In this document: piece by piece, positions 1 to 11,407 of the stretch
How the letters are laid out: each line of letters starts with the position of its first letter
Numbering within the stretch: position 1 is the first letter of the stretch
DNA from: Antilocapra americana
Lineage: Eukaryota > Chordata > Mammalia > Artiodactyla > Antilocapridae
Reading direction: 5' to 3'
DNA length: 64,000 nt
Assembly: GCA_007570785.1 (NCBI GenBank)
Contig: ML661382.1
Location: 623,526-687,525 of the forward strand
Translations under genes and position numbers: made by a program
The notes under the pieces: model-generated
Told to the model about the DNA's origin: nothing
Seen by the model: only the letters and a program-made list of their open reading frames with translations
Database searches by the model: none

Positions 1-142
1 AGATTCTCCAGGCAAGAATGCTGCAGAGGATTGCCATGCCCTCCTTCAGGGGATCTTCCCAACCCAAGGATTGAAACCACGTCTCTTGCGTCTCCTGCAT
101 TGGCAGGCAGGTTCCTTACCCCTAGTACCACCTGGGAAACCC
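1..142 (-). mobile_element. Bov-tA SINE, cut by the left edge
   Basis: Read on the minus strand this is the tRNA-derived head and middle of Bov-tA: a degenerate head (gggtttcccaggtgg), a Pol III B-box-like region and the characteristic gaagatcccc and gcaatcctc segments. The 3' tail lies outside the window. Bov-tA is a non-autonomous ruminant SINE thought to be mobilised by BovB. Confidence 0.93.
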
Positions 143-1139
143 ATTGCTCCTTTACGCAACTTCTTTTACTCCTATGATCTATTCCACAAATTCGCCTGTG
201 AGTTACCTGAAGCCTTGCCTGTGCTTCTCTTGGCAAGGGGTGTGCAAGCACCCACGGACAAGGCTCAGGTATAATACCTCTCTACTTGCCAAGAGCAAGG
301 CAGCATCCAAACACATCCCAGGCTCTCCTCGACAAAGCCCCTCCTGAAGGGCAGTGGCCCCGAGTCACAGAACCTCTAGCAGGAGTTGCCACCAAAGCTC
401 TCCTAGCCCAGTTCCCTGGCAAGTATCACTGCACACAGCTTCCACCTCTTTCTTGGCCTCTGCAGTGATAAGGCACTTAAACCCTCCTTGGTAGCCACTA
501 CATTTTGGGGACAGTTCTACTTGAAATCCCCAGTTGCCTGTAACACTCACCTGGGGCTCTCACCTGCCTTCTGGAGCCGCTGAGAAAAAAGCCCAATTCA
601 TTTTTATGTGTCAGTTTTTCAAATACCTAAAGGATCCTGAGTCCATCCTTCCTCAGAGAAAAAAAATTGCCAGCTTCCAAATGCAACTTGCATGGAGTGG
701 CTTCTACACACACACATCCTGGCTGTCCCTGCCCTTCCCCTGCCACTGTGGTTGTACTGTGTTCCTTATAGGATATAGGCATCAGGATAGGACCCTTCTC
801 GATGGTCTGAGTGCTTGTACTCATCCTTAGCTATCAGCCTAACCTTTGGGGATGCTTCCTTGAACTCCCAAATCTGAGTTAGGTGCTCTTGTAGCTGTCC
901 TCCTATCACCCTGTGGTTCCCCATTCCAGAAACCATACCCCCAGATTTCACAGTCTGTATTCTTGTGTGTACCTGATAGGACCACATCCACTGCTTTATC
1001 CTTGGAGCTCAGAGCGCTGCCTGGCAACCTAAAGGCACCCCTTGCATATTTATTAAACAAATTAATGAGTGAGATCATTTTATGATGGAACAGAAAGTGA
1101 AGAAATGAAAAAAAGGAGAAATTATTCTTAAAAGCAGGT
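143..1139. other. Single-copy stretch, nothing recognised
   Basis: No repeat family, RNA gene or convincing exon was recognised here. Short open frames occur on both strands but overlap one another and show no recognisable domain. Confidence 0.5.
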
Positions 1140-1152
1140 AGGGGCAAAAAGA

Positions 1153-1425
1153 TGGAGAAGACAATGGCAACCCACTCCAGTACTCTTGCCTGGAAAATCC
1201 CATGGACGGAGGAGCCTGGTGGGCTGCAGTCCATGGGGTCACTAAGAGTTGGACACGACTGAGCGACTTCACTTTCATTTTTCACTTTCATGCATTGGAG
1301 AAGGAAATGGCAAGCCACTCCAGTGTTCTTGCCTGGAGAATCCCAGGGACGAGGGGGCCTGGTGGGCTGCCGTCTATGGGGTCGCACAGAGTCGGACACG
1401 ACTGAAGCAACTTAGCAGCAGCAGC
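1153..1425 (+). mobile_element. BOV-A2 SINE with 13-bp target-site duplication
   Basis: Two head-to-tail A units are seen, each running from ggagaag through the cccactccag and cctggtgggctgc segments to a gacacgactga end. The second ends in an AGC-repeat tail, as is usual for BOV-A2. The 13 bp aggggcaaaaaga occurs at 1140-1152 and again at 1426-1438, marking the insertion exactly. The open frames on both strands here are SINE reading shadows. Confidence 0.96.
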
Positions 1426-1438
1426 AGGGGCAAAAAGA

Positions 1439-1919
1439 AGAAAAAAGCAAAAGGCAAAACATGGTTTGATTTGTGAAAAATACAGGAGTGGTCCCTTCCT
1501 GCCTCCAACTTCAGTGCCTATTCCTGACACCTGAAATGCTTTTGGCTTCAAGGCATTCCACGGTCCCTCATACAGCCAGCTGCTCCTGAACTTGCAGGCT
1601 GCTCGCTCCAGGAAGGCCTTTCACTGGAACAGCTGGTCTCTTCAATGACTGTTGGGAAAACCAAAACAAGGGCAAGACAAAGAGCAGGGTGGGAGGTATG
1701 ACGGTATGCCCAACAAACAGGAGGCCACAAGATAACAGGCAGCATTGATTTTACTTGAAGATTTGGATGGGGCGTAGGGGCAACAATATAAAACATCTTT
1801 TAATATTAAAATAAAATTGGATATATTGTAGAGAGAGTAGAATGCAAAATCTGGATTCCTTTCAAAGACAAAAAGTAAGACCTCAAGGAAATTTCATTGT
1901 TGTAGAAGAGGAAACCAGG
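1439..1919. other. Single-copy stretch, nothing recognised
   Basis: No known repeat or gene was recognised. The right part is A-rich and may extend the neighbouring L2 remnant. Confidence 0.45.
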
Positions 1920-2545
1920 GTTCATCATTCATTCCATCTTTCGATATAATCCTATTATTCCAGTCTCTGAATATACAAGAATGAACAAAATAAATAAAAA
2001 TCATTGCCTTGGGACTTACCTGGTTGTCCAGTGTTTAAGAATCTGCCTGCCAATACAGGGGACAGAGGTTTGATCCCTGGTGGGGGAACTAAGATCCTAC
2101 ATACCGCGAGGCAACTAAGCCCATGAACCAAAATTAAAGAAAGCACTTGCGCTACAACAAAGACCCAGAGCAGTCTCTCTCTCTCTTCCATTTAAATAAA
2201 TAAATTCATTCCATTAAAAAATCATTGCCTTCATGGAGCTTACTTTTAGCAAAGACAAACAACAAACAAAATGAGAAAAATATGTGGTTAGGTTAGGTAG
2301 CTGTAAATGATGTGAAGAAAAATTAGCCATGGAAGGAAAGGGACTAGACGTGTAGGCAGGAATGTGTGAATGAGTGCGTTTGGGAAGATGACACTTGGGG
2401 AAGATCCAAGGAAGAGAAGAAAGCACAGAAGGCATGGGAGTAAACTGCAAGGGAGGAGCCCCTTAAACCTGTTAAGTTTGAGGGTCCTGGGGGAAATCCA
2501 AGTGGGATCCAGAAAAAGTGTAAAAAAAAATATGGAGCTCAGGAA
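1920..2545 (-). mobile_element. L2 LINE remnant, antisense, split by a CHR SINE
   Basis: On the plus strand the order is a tcattcattcca-like start, a gccttcatggagcttac segment, then a gtttgagggtcctggg ... tggagctcagg segment. This matches the reverse complement of the L2 3' end and its upstream part. The copy is diverged and non-coding. A CHR SINE at 2011-2216 interrupts it. Confidence 0.72.
2011..2216 (+). mobile_element. CHR-type tRNA-derived SINE with 15-bp target-site duplication
   Basis: It starts gggacttacctggttgtcca, has a B-box-like ggtttgatccctgg, the CHR body ggggaactaagatcc, a TC-rich stretch and an A-rich tail. The 15-bp aaaaatcattgcctt is repeated exactly at 1996-2010 and 2217-2231, so the element inserted into the older L2 copy by target-primed reverse transcription. 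Confidence 0.93.
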
Positions 2546-2735
2546 ACAAGTTTAGGTTGAGTTTGAGATAAAAATGTATAGCTGTCAATGGAGAGGAGAC
2601 AATAAATGACAACAGAATGACAAGAGTAGGTGAACCTTATAAAAGAATCCAGGGCATGTGTTGAGAACTGGAAACCCACGGATGAGGTCTGGCACATGTA
2701 TAGGTTTTATTTGGTCTTATAACTGGCATGGCAAA
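2546..2735. other. Short unassigned stretch
   Basis: Purine-rich sequence that may continue the antisense L2 remnant on its left. Nothing else is recognised. Confidence 0.4.
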
Positions 2736-3352
2736 TAGATTGGGAAACAGTGACAGACTTAATTTTCTTGGGCTCCAAAATCACTGTGGGTGGTGACTAT
2801 AGCCATGATATTAAAAGACACTTGCTCTTTGGAAGAAAAGCTATAAGAAACCTAGACAACATATTAAAAACCTCAGACATCACTTTGCCAACAAAGGTCC
2901 ATAGAGTCAAAGCTATGGTTTTTCCCAGTAGTCATGTACGGAGGATGTGAGAGCTGGAGGATAAAAAAGGATGAGCACCAAAGAACTGATACTTTCAGAT
3001 TGTGGTGCTGGAGAAGAATCTGGAGAGTCCCTTGGACTGAAGGGAGATCCAAACAGTCAATCCTAAAGGAAATCAACACTGAATATTCATTGAAAAGACT
3101 GGTGCTGAAGCTGAAGTTCAAATACTTGGGCCACCTGATGGGAAAAGCTGACTCACTGGGAAAGACCCTGATACTGGGAAAGATTGGGAGCAGGAGGATA
3201 AGGGGGCAACAGAGGATGAGATAGTTGGATGCCATCATCAATTCAGTGGACATGAGTTTGAGCAAACTCTGGGAGATAGTGAAGGACAGGGAAGCCTGGC
3301 ATGCTGTAGTCCATGGGGCCGCAAAGAGTTGGACACGACTGAGTGACTGAAC
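2736..3352 (+). mobile_element. BovB LINE, 5'-truncated 3' end
   Basis: This carries the last part of the BovB ORF2 and the 3' end, finishing in gttggacacgactgagtgac. Translated fragments include post-RT segments such as DLIFLGSKITVGGD and FKYLGHLMGKADSLGKT, broken by stops and frameshifts. About 0.6 kb of a roughly 3.2-kb family consensus is present, so it cannot move by itself. Confidence 0.95.
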
Positions 3353-3365
3353 AATAACTGATTAG

Positions 3366-3600
3366 AATATAGGTGTTAAGAGCTTAGGTTCTGGAACCAG
3401 ACTACCTGGATTCCAGATCCTACACATTTACCAACCATGTGATTTTGAGCAAGTTGCTTACTCCTCTGTGCCTCAATTTATCTATCTGTAATAGCAGTAC
3501 ATATCATGTAGAGTTGTTGTATGGATTCAATTAGTGAATTCATGTAAAGCAATTAGAAAAGAGCCTGGATCTACAGATATTAGCTGCTGCTATTATGAAC
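3366..3600 (+). mobile_element. MIR SINE
   Basis: It contains the MIR landmarks in order: ttaagagcttaggttctgga, cctggattccagatcc, the core gattttgagcaagttgcttac, tgcctcaatttatctatctg, and gagttgttgtatggattcaa near the 3' end. It is ancient and diverged. Confidence 0.85.
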
Positions 3601-4209
3601 ATGATTGCAAATGTACTGATTAGGTATTCACCTTGGTGCAAATGCTTTCCAATTTACCCAGTTCCTGTAGGACCACTTCGTTTATCTGAATGACTTGCCT
3701 GGTCTTTGTCAGCATCTGAGTTTGTGACCAGAAAGAAGACAAGAACAGAAATTGAGGTTGACTATAATTTATGAGGCTAAAGACAAACACCTTTTCCCAA
3801 CATTTAGACCTTTAATTTATTTAGAAAACTGTTGATATAAGGTGTGAGGCAGTGTACAATACAACTTAATTTGTTTCCCAAAGAGCAAGCAAGTTATCCT
3901 AATATCATATACTAAATCATCTGTGTTTCTCCACTACTTTTGAATGTCACATTTATAATACCACATATTTTTCATATGTAAGTCCATAGCTGGATTTTCC
4001 ATTCAGTTCCATTGATCTGTTTATGGGATCCTGCAACAGTATTACAACTCCAAGAGGAAAGGGATATTCTTTTATACTGTTATGGTAATTGCAGTGTTAG
4101 AGTTGCCTAGCACACAGTAGGTCCTCACATACTCATTGATATGGTGAATAAGTAAAATAATAGGTTACTGTACTTTTAGAGTTAGATGTGCTACCTTGTG
4201 CTATAAGTT
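3601..4209. other. Old fragments: L1-like antisense piece and L2/MIR-like tail
   Basis: Around 3960-4045 the order ccattcagttccattgatct followed by gtttatgg resembles antisense L1 ORF2. Around 4050-4160 the segment gcctagcacacagtaggtcc with tcacatactcattga resembles an L2 or MIR 3' tail. Both are weak. The rest is unassigned and no gene is seen. Confidence 0.4.
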
Positions 4210-4220
4210 CCTGGTTAGTG

Positions 4221-4664
4221 TTCACTTCAGTTCAGTTCAGTCACTCAGTCATGTCTGACTCTTTGTGACCCCATGGACTGCAGCACTCCAGACCTCCCTG
4301 TCCATCATCAGCTCCCGGAGTTTACACAAACTCATGTCCATTGAGTCGGTGATGCCATCCAACCATCTCATCCTCTGTCATCCCCTTCTCCTCCTGCCCT
4401 CAATCTTCCCCAGCATCAAGGTCTTTTCAAATGAGTCAGCTCTTTGCATCAGGTGGCCAAAGTATTGGAGTTTCAGCTTCAACATCCGTCCTTCCAATGA
4501 ACACCCAGGACTAATCTCCTCTAGGATGGACTGGTTGGATCTCCTTGCAGTCCAAGGGACTCTCAAGAGCCTTCTCCAATCCCACAGTTCAAAAGCATCA
4601 GTTCTTTGGTGCTCAGCTTGCTTTATAGTCCAACTCTCACATCCATACATGACTACTAGAAAAA
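4221..4664 (-). mobile_element. BovB LINE 3' end, antisense
   Basis: The plus strand starts with tandem ttcag units and tcactcagtcatgtctgac, the reverse complement of the BovB terminus, and runs to catccatacatgactactag within the ORF2 C-terminal coding region. Antisense frames encode BovB fragments such as [20 protein letters not shown]. The imperfect direct repeat cctggttagtg (4210-4220) and cctgattattg (4665-4675) is a plausible aged target-site duplication. Confidence 0.94.
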
Positions 4665-4829
4665 CCTGATTATTGTACTTTTATAATTAAAAAAAAATCT
4701 AGTTGGAAAAGTCCAACCTTTTTAACTCTATGTTACAAAACACTCAGGGTTAGACTCATGCCTTTATTTCCTCCAAAGGAACCCAAAGTGAGGAATAGGA
4801 ATCTTCAAGAGATGAGGCTGGAGGGATAG

Positions 4830-5345
4830 CAAAAAATAAGCCAGGAAGGGTCTTGTACAGAAGCCAAGAAGACTAGATTCTACACTGAAAGCCAACAAAA
4901 GGCTGTAGGCAGAATAGAAATGATCAAATAGATAATTTCAGTAGTTCTGTCTGTGGACCCTGGGGTGGGTTGAATTTGAGAAGAGAAGTCTGGAGATCTA
5001 GGCTTGGAAGCATTTGGGAAGAGGAATAAATGGACTTGTGAGCTACTTATTGGATAAGATTGACAGAGTACAACCTAAGCTGATTTTGAATGGTAAAGGT
5101 AAGGTTGAAGGAAATGAAGATGCTCCCCAGGGTCTGAGTGACTGTGGAGAAAGTGGTGCCCTTTAATCATGAGAGCCTAGAAGAGGATGGGACTGGGGGG
5201 GAAATTCATCATTCAGATGTGGACTTGAGTTTGAGGCACTTGTGGATCCTGTTCAGAACACATTTGAGTCTGGAATGCAGATAAGAGATGTGAAGAGAAA
5301 GATTTTCAGGCTTTAGAGGTTGAAACCAGAGGTGAGGTGAGGTGA
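4830..5345 (-). mobile_element. L2 LINE remnant, antisense
   Basis: Landmarks on the plus strand are gggtcttgtacagaag, gcatttgggaagaggaata, gcctagaagaggatgggact, and gtggacttgagtttgaggca. Their order matches the reverse complement of the distal L2 coding and 3' region. It is heavily diverged. A short GAGGT-type tandem lies at its right end (5329-5346). Confidence 0.65.
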
Positions 5346-6689
5346 GATGATGATGAGGAAACTAAAGGAACATTTGTTGCTTCTCACATTTCCCAGTCAC
5401 ACTGCTAGTAAAAACTAGGTATGTTTTGTCTTAAAGTTCAAGCTCTTAACCATTAGTACCAGTTCTTTGCTGAAGACAGCATCTCCAAAGAGCTGCTGGC
5501 ACTCTCACTCCTGGCCTGCAGGTGTTACCTGACCCAATAACTCCAGGTTGGATTTATTTCAAAGCTTCAGAGATGAATTCCCAGCCCAGTGAGGACTACT
5601 CTGTACCCTTTCCTTTTTAAAAGAGAGACCCCCAAGTCCTGAAGTCTCCCCCCAAGTTCCTGTATGGTATAAACCAAGTCACCCTTGAGCAGGCTGGCCC
5701 TCTATGGTTTCTGGGGGAACAGAAACTGGTGAGAAGGGAATGGATGCCCCCAAATATCACCCTGTTCTTCCAGTGACCCACAGCTGCCTGCCTCACAAAT
5801 ACTAGAATACCACTCCTGAGCATCCAACTTACTCATTCTTGCATTATACTTAATAGATGCAAATGCATGATTAATATTTTCCTCCACTGATGCTGATTTC
5901 ATTCTGTTAGTGATTATACTGATGGCAACAGTTGAGGGGATTAAAAATCCCATTTAATTCATGGTAGATTTTTTTTAACTTTGCTGATAAATTTTAAATG
6001 TCAAGTGCCTTGGCATCTTCTACAAGATGCAGAGGCCAAATGAAGAGGCCGGCGGTAGTAGCAGGAGTTTGGAAATAGCTCAGACAAAGTAGGACTTCAA
6101 CTGGAAGACCCATATTCCACATGGAACATGAAAGCAGAGCACTGAGCTTGACCTGGGATGAGAGCTCAGCTCTCACTGGCTCCTGAAGTCCTAAATGAAC
6201 TGTGTCTTTCCCACTTAATGATTCACAATAGTGAAGGCACTAGGGAGACCTCTCAATTTGAAGAAACTCTTTAAGGAACCTTTTGTAAGGCAATCCTCCT
6301 GGATTAATCTCTTAATGAATTCAGGGTTGTTTTTGAAAAACTGAGTGAAGCCATGCAGATAGATAAAACCCAGGATTTTCTCACTTCAACACCCCTTCCT
6401 TTCCACCTCAAATTCTGTTCAGTCCTCAACATGTGATGAAAGTTCAATGAGAAGAATCCAGATCCTCTATGCACTCTCCAAGTCCCCTACCCTAGGGCTT
6501 GTGTTATGGGGGGGTTAATATAGCAAATGAATATCTAGGAAATGAGTTTAGTTTAGTTTTTGTTTTCCAGCTTTCCTGCAAACCCAGGGCACTGCTCCGA
6601 CTTATCGTGCTGGAACTGCTGTTCTTCATAGTGTGCCTTGCTCTTCCTTAGGCATTCATGGAACATTTGTCTTAGAATGCTCCATCCCT
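5346..6689. other. Single-copy block, nothing recognised
   Basis: About 1.3 kb without a recognised young repeat. Minus-strand frames of 60-83 codons at 5617-5953 overlap each other and show no domain or splice context. No gene can be supported. Confidence 0.5.
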
Positions 6690-7345
6690 AGCGTTTCACA
6701 GCCTTGGTTCCTTCTCATATTTCCAGTATCAGCTCAAATGTCAACTTCTCAAATAGACCTCCCTTGACCCATAAATCTAAAGGAGCAAGGCCCCTACTCA
6801 TACTGTCACATGACCCTATTTTCAGTTCAGTTCAGTCGCTCAGTCCTGTCCGACTCTTTGTGACCCCATGGACTGCAGCACACCAGGCTTCCCTGTCCAT
6901 CACCCACTCTCGGAGTCTACCCAAACCCATGTCCGTCGAGTCGGTGATGCCATCCAGCCATCTCATCCTCTGGCGTCCCCTTCTCCTCCTGCCCCCAATC
7001 CTTCCCAGCATTAGAGTCTTTTCCAATGAGTCAACTCTCCGCATGAGGTGGCCAAAGTATTGGAGTTTCAGCTTCAACATCAGTCCTTCCAATGAACACC
7101 CAGGACTGATCTCCTTTAGGATGGACTGGTTGGATCTTCTTACAGTCCAAGGGCCTCTAAAACACTTCTTACAATATGAAATTATTTATTAAGCTGTTAT
7201 TTATCTATAATTAACTTTCTCTCATCCACGGAGGTAAGCTCTAGGAGAGTAGAGATATTCCTTGCTCTTTTCATTGTTATATTCTATTTGGTGCCTTGCA
7301 CAATGCTTGGTACATGGTAGGAGCTCAATAGAATGTTTGTTGGAC
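6690..7345 (+). mobile_element. L2 LINE 3' end, split by BovB
   Basis: The left part (cagctcaaatgtcaacttct, then cctcccttgaccc) and the right part (gtaagctctaggagagtaga, then gtgccttgcacaatgc and tggtaggagctcaata) are consecutive parts of the L2 3' end. The BovB at 6823-7160 separates them. Confidence 0.78.
6823..7160 (-). mobile_element. BovB LINE 3' end inside L2, antisense
   Basis: It begins with cagttcagttcagtcgctca, the reverse complement of the BovB terminus, and extends to gactggttggatcttcttac. The minus-strand frame at 6832-7092 keeps the family C-terminus ([19 protein letters not shown], then a basic [12 protein letters not shown] stretch). It is 5'-truncated to about 0.34 kb. Confidence 0.95.
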
Positions 7346-8205
7346 ATATAATTAATGTATGTTGGACAAATATTTACCAATATTTCTTACTGGTAAAGAT
7401 AAACTACTCAACAGTAACTCATTCCATAATTCTTTCAGCAAAAATCGGAAAATTTTCATATTTAAATTGCAAAGGAAAAGAAATATAATTTTGCTAATTT
7501 CAAGTCTATACTTTGTTAACCAATATTTCTAAGTAGAAGTTCTAACAATGTTACTTTAATGAGTAGACAAACTTATCTATAATTAGAACATCAATTATAT
7601 GCAAATTATACTGCCAATATCCTTGGATATGTTTTGTCCTCTTAAGCAGTTGAAATATCCTCTCCCCACTGTGTAATTTTGTTTATAGAACTATTTTATT
7701 TGGCAGTCTTTTAATTCATAAACAGTATAAAAATAAATATCACTCTTGCACCAGCTGAATTATCACACACTGAAAACCCAGTTATTAAGTGGTGGAATCA
7801 TCTCTGAGCATATGATGAGCATAGGATAGATTAGTCACAAACCCGAATTGCACTTGAGAAACATAAAGCTGCTTTGAGGCCATAATTTTATTCTGGGAAA
7901 CCAGCAGCTTCTTCAGATGTTGGTGGTAGCATTGAGAAATACTTCTTAAAGAATGACATTATAAATAGGTGGAAGCACCCTGTAAGACATAACTTAAGCA
8001 ATCGTTACTTAAGAGACATCTTTCTGACTTTAAAGTTCAGCTCACACCAAACTGGAACAAGCCTCCCAACTCTTGAAGGCCAGGGATTAACTAAAGAAAA
8101 TTCTTAGAGAATGTAGACTTCCAGACACAGAATAGTGAGCATCAGGCCTGTGGAGGAATGTGATTTCCCAAAGAGGAGCCAAATCATGGGGCCATTACAA
8201 TATAA
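7346..8205. other. AT-rich single-copy block
   Basis: AT-rich sequence without a recognised repeat family or gene. Homopolymer and TTAAT-like motifs are common. No frame longer than 60 codons stands out. Confidence 0.45.
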
Positions 8206-8424
8206 CTTTATATTGAAGAGATAATTGCACATCTATGTCGGCAGCAACATTAATCACAGTAGCCAAGAGGGGGAAGCACCCAAATATCCATCCATGGATG
8301 AATGTTTAAACAAAATGTGGTAGATAACATAAAATGGAATAGCATTCAGCTTTAAAAAGAAAGAAAATTCTGACACATGTGACAATATGGATGAAGTTTG
8401 AGGACTTTTTAGGCTAAATGAAAT

Positions 8425-10560
8425 AGTCCAGTTCAGTCGCTCAGTCATGTCCAACTCTTTGGGACCCCATGGGTCGCAGCACGCCAGGCCTCCCTGTCCA
8501 TCACCGGCTCCCGGAATCTACCCAAACCCATGTCCATCGAGTCGGTGACACCATCCAGCCATTTCATCCTCTGTTGTCCCCTTCTCCTCCTGCCCCCAAT
8601 CCTTCCCAGAATTAGGGTCTTTTCCAAAGAGTCAGCTCTTCACATGAGGTGGCAAAAGTACTGGAGTTTCAGTTTCAACATCAGTCCTTCCAATGAACAC
8701 CCAGGACTGATCTCCTTTAGGATGGACTTGTTGGATCTCCTTGCAGTCCAAGGGACTCTCAAGAGTCTTCTCCAACACCACAGTTCAAAAGCAGTAATTA
8801 TTTGGCATTCAGCTTTCTTCACCGTCCAACTCTCCCATCCATACATGACTACTGGAAAAACCATAGCCTTGACTAGATGGAACTTTGTTGGCAAAGTAAT
8901 GTCTCTGCTTTTAAATATGCTGTTTAGTTTGGTCATAACTTTCCTTCCAAGGAGTAAGCGTCTTTTAATTTCATGACTGCAATCACCATCTGCAGTGATT
9001 TTGGAGCCTAAGAAAATAAACTCTGACACTGTTTCCAGTTTCCCCATCTATTTCCCATGAAGTGATGGGACCAGATGCCATGATCTTAGTTTTCTGAATG
9101 TTGAGCTTTAAGCCAACTTTTTCACTCTCCTCTTTCACTGTCATCAAGAGGCTCTTTAGTTCTTCTTCACTTTCTGCCATAAGGGTGGTGTCATCTGCAT
9201 ATCTGAGGTTATTGATATTTCTCCCGGCAATCTTGATTCCAGCTTGTGCTTCTTCCAGCCCAGCGTTTCTCATGATGTACTCTGCATGTAAGTTAAATAA
9301 GCAGGGTGACAATATACAGCCTTGACGTACTCCTTTTCCTATTTGGAACCAGTCTGTTGTTCCATGTCCAGTTCTAACTGTTGCTTCCTGACCTGCATAC
9401 AGATTTCTCAAGAGGCAGGTCAGGTGGTCTGGTATTCCCATCTGTTTAAGAATTTTCCAGTTTATTGTGATCCACACAGTCAAAGGCTCTGACATAGTCA
9501 ATAAAGCAGAAGTATATGTTTTTCTGGAACTCTCTTGCTTTTTAGATGATCCAGCAGATGTTGATCTCTGGTTCCTCTTCCTTTTCTAAAACCAGCTTGA
9601 ACATCTGGAAGTTCATGGTTCATGTACCGCTGAAGCCTAGCTTGGAGAATTTTGAGCATTTTTAGCGTGTGAGATGAGTGCAATTGTGTGGTAGTTCGAG
9701 CATTCTTTGGCATTGCCCTTCTTTGGGATTGGAATGAAAACTGACCTTTCCCAGTCCTGTGGCCACTGTTTGAGTTTTCTAAATTTGCTGGCATATTGAG
9801 TGCAGCACTTTCACAGCATCATCTTTCAGGATTTGAAATAGCTCAACTGGAATTCCATCACCTCCACTAGCTTTGTTCGTAGTGATGCTTTCTAAGGCCC
9901 ACTTGACTTCACATTCCAGGATGTTTGGCTCTTGACTTCACATTCCAGGATGGTGTGAGTCATCACACCATCGTGATTATCTGGGTCGTGAAGATCTTTT
10001 TTGTACAGTTTTTCTGTGTATTCTTGCCACCTCTTTTAATATCTTCTGCTTCTGTTAGGTCCATACGATTTCTGTCTTTTATCAAGACCATCTTTGCCTG
10101 AAATATTCCCTTGGTACCTCTAATTTTCTTGAAGAGATCGCTAGTCTTTCCCATTCTGTTGTTTTCCTCTATTTCTTTGCCTTGATCACTGAGGAAGGCT
10201 TTCTTATCTCTCCTTGCTATTCTTTGGAACTCTGCATTCAGATGGGAATATCTTTCCTTTTCTCCTTTGCTTTTTGCTTCTCTTCTTTTCACAGCTATTT
10301 GTAAGGCCTCTTCGGACAGCCATTTTTCTTTTTTGCATTTCTTTTCCATGGGGATGGTCTTAATTCTTGTCTCCTGTACAATGTCACGAACCTCTGTTCA
10401 TCAGTCACTCTGTCTATCAGATCTAATCCCTTAAATCTATTTCTCACTTCTACTGTATAGTCATAAGGGATTTGATTTAGGTCATACCTGAATGGTCTAG
10501 TGGTTTTCCCTACTTTCTTCAATTTAAGTCTGAATTTGGCAATAAGGAGTTCATGATCCT
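8425..10560 (-). mobile_element. BovB LINE, 2.1 kb, 5'-truncated
   Basis: This is the longest BovB copy in the window. Its 3' terminus is at the left (tccagttcagtcgctcagtc) and its truncated 5' end near 10560. It covers the region after the endonuclease, the reverse transcriptase and the C-terminal domain, but lacks the 5' UTR and endonuclease. It sits inside an old L1. Similar ctaaatgaaatag, ttaagtcaaataagcc and ttaagtgaaacaagcc stretches at the edges may include an aged target-site duplication. A 22-bp unit is tandemly repeated at 9902-9953. Confidence 0.97.
8445..10522 (-). pseudogene. BovB ORF2 remnant: reverse transcriptase and C-terminal region
   Basis: The RTE-type polyprotein fragment is recognisable in successive broken frames. 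At 10295-10522 and 9963-10349 lies the linker after the endonuclease. At 9498-9794 is an upstream RT segment with LPDVQAGFRKGRGTRDQ. At 8983-9501 is the RT palm with GVRQGCILSPCLFN and the catalytic YADD, whose codons lie at 9201-9190. At 8640-9047 and 8445-8627 is the post-RT C-terminus with a Trp/Arg-rich stretch. In active copies this enzyme performs target-primed reverse transcription and is believed also to mobilise Bov-tA-type SINEs. Frame changes between segments, stops and the missing endonuclease show that this copy is dead. I selected no start codon because the 5' end is absent. Confidence 0.93.
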
Positions 10561-10648
10561 TAAGTCAAATAAGCCTTTCCTTATTTCCTTAAGTGAAACA
10601 AGCCAGTCACAAATGTACTGTATAATTCTACTTATATGAGCTATCCAA

Positions 10649-10876
10649 GGGCTTCCTAGGTGGCGCTAGTGGTAAAGAACTCGCCTGCCAATGCAAAAGA
10701 CATAAGAGACTTGGGTTGTCTTTTGATTGGGAAGATCCACTGGAGGAGGGCATGGCAACCCGCTCCGGTATTCTTGCCTGGACAATTCCATGCACAGAGG
10801 AGCCTGGTGGGCTACAGTCCATGGGGTCCCAAAGAGTAGAACATGACTGAAGAAACTTAGCATATATGTACACACG
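10649..10876 (+). mobile_element. Bov-tA SINE inside the old L1
   Basis: A complete Bov-tA runs from gggcttcctaggtggcgcta to gaacatgactgaagaaactt with a short TA-rich tail. Flanks tatgagctatccaa (10635-10648) and tatgagatatctaa (10877-10890) agree at 12 of 14 positions, a slightly aged target-site duplication of L1 sequence. Confidence 0.95.
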
Positions 10877-11047
10877 TATGAGATATCTAAAGTTGTCGTA
10901 TTTATGAAAACCGAAAGCAGAGTGGTAGTTGCCAGGAGCACAGAGTTTCAGTTTTGGAAGATGAAAATGTTCTGGACGTCCATTGCACAGCAGTGACAAC
11001 ACGATGAATGTATTTCACGTCAGTGACCTTAAAAATGTGTAAAGAGG

Positions 11048-11407
11048 GACTTCCCTGGTGGTCTAGTGGTTCAAAATCTGCCTGCCAATGCAGGGGCCGT
11101 GAGTTTGATCCCTGCTCCAGGAAGATCCCACATGCTGTGGAGTGGCTAAGCCCTTGCACCCCAACTAATGAGGCAGATCTCTAGAGCCTGTGAGTCACAA
11201 CCAGTTAGCCCATGCCCTGCAGCTACTGAAGCCTGCCCACCTAGAGCCTGTGGTCCTCAACAAGAGAAGCCATTGCAATGAGAAGCCTGCGTATTACAAT
11301 GAAGAATAGCCCCCAGTCACCACAACTAGAGAAAGTCCATATGCAGCAATGAAGACCCACCACAGCCAAAAAATAAAATAAATGACTAAATAAATCCTGA
11401 AAAAAAA
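11048..11407 (+). mobile_element. Long CHR-type SINE
   Basis: It has a tRNA-like head (gggacttccctggtggtcta), a B-box-like gagtttgatccctg, and the long CHR body of repeated ctagagcctgtg, caacaagagaagccattgca and caatgaagaatagcccccag segments, then an A-rich AAATAAAT tail. The minus-strand frames are shadows. Confidence 0.92.

Larger units (their letters stand above)
8206..11040 (+). mobile_element. Old L1 3' end in three pieces, with two nested insertions
   Basis: Three pieces (8206-8424, 10561-10648, 10877-11040) join in order into one L1M-type 3' end: agccaagagggggaagcacc, ccatggatgaatg, aaattctgacacatgtgac, then gaaacaagccagtcacaaat, then gagtggtagttgccaggagc. A BovB (8425-10560, minus) and a Bov-tA (10649-10876, plus) separate the pieces, giving a clear age order: L1 first, then the ruminant elements. 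Confidence 0.85.

Noticed and set aside
839..1399. 186-codon minus-strand open frame
   Set aside because: It runs through a complete BOV-A2 on the antisense strand; similar shadow frames appear at every SINE copy.
9950..9971. Terminator-like hairpin (9-bp stem, 4-nt loop)
   Set aside because: It lies inside a dead BovB beside a tandem duplication in a eukaryotic genome and has no following T-run; a chance by-product.
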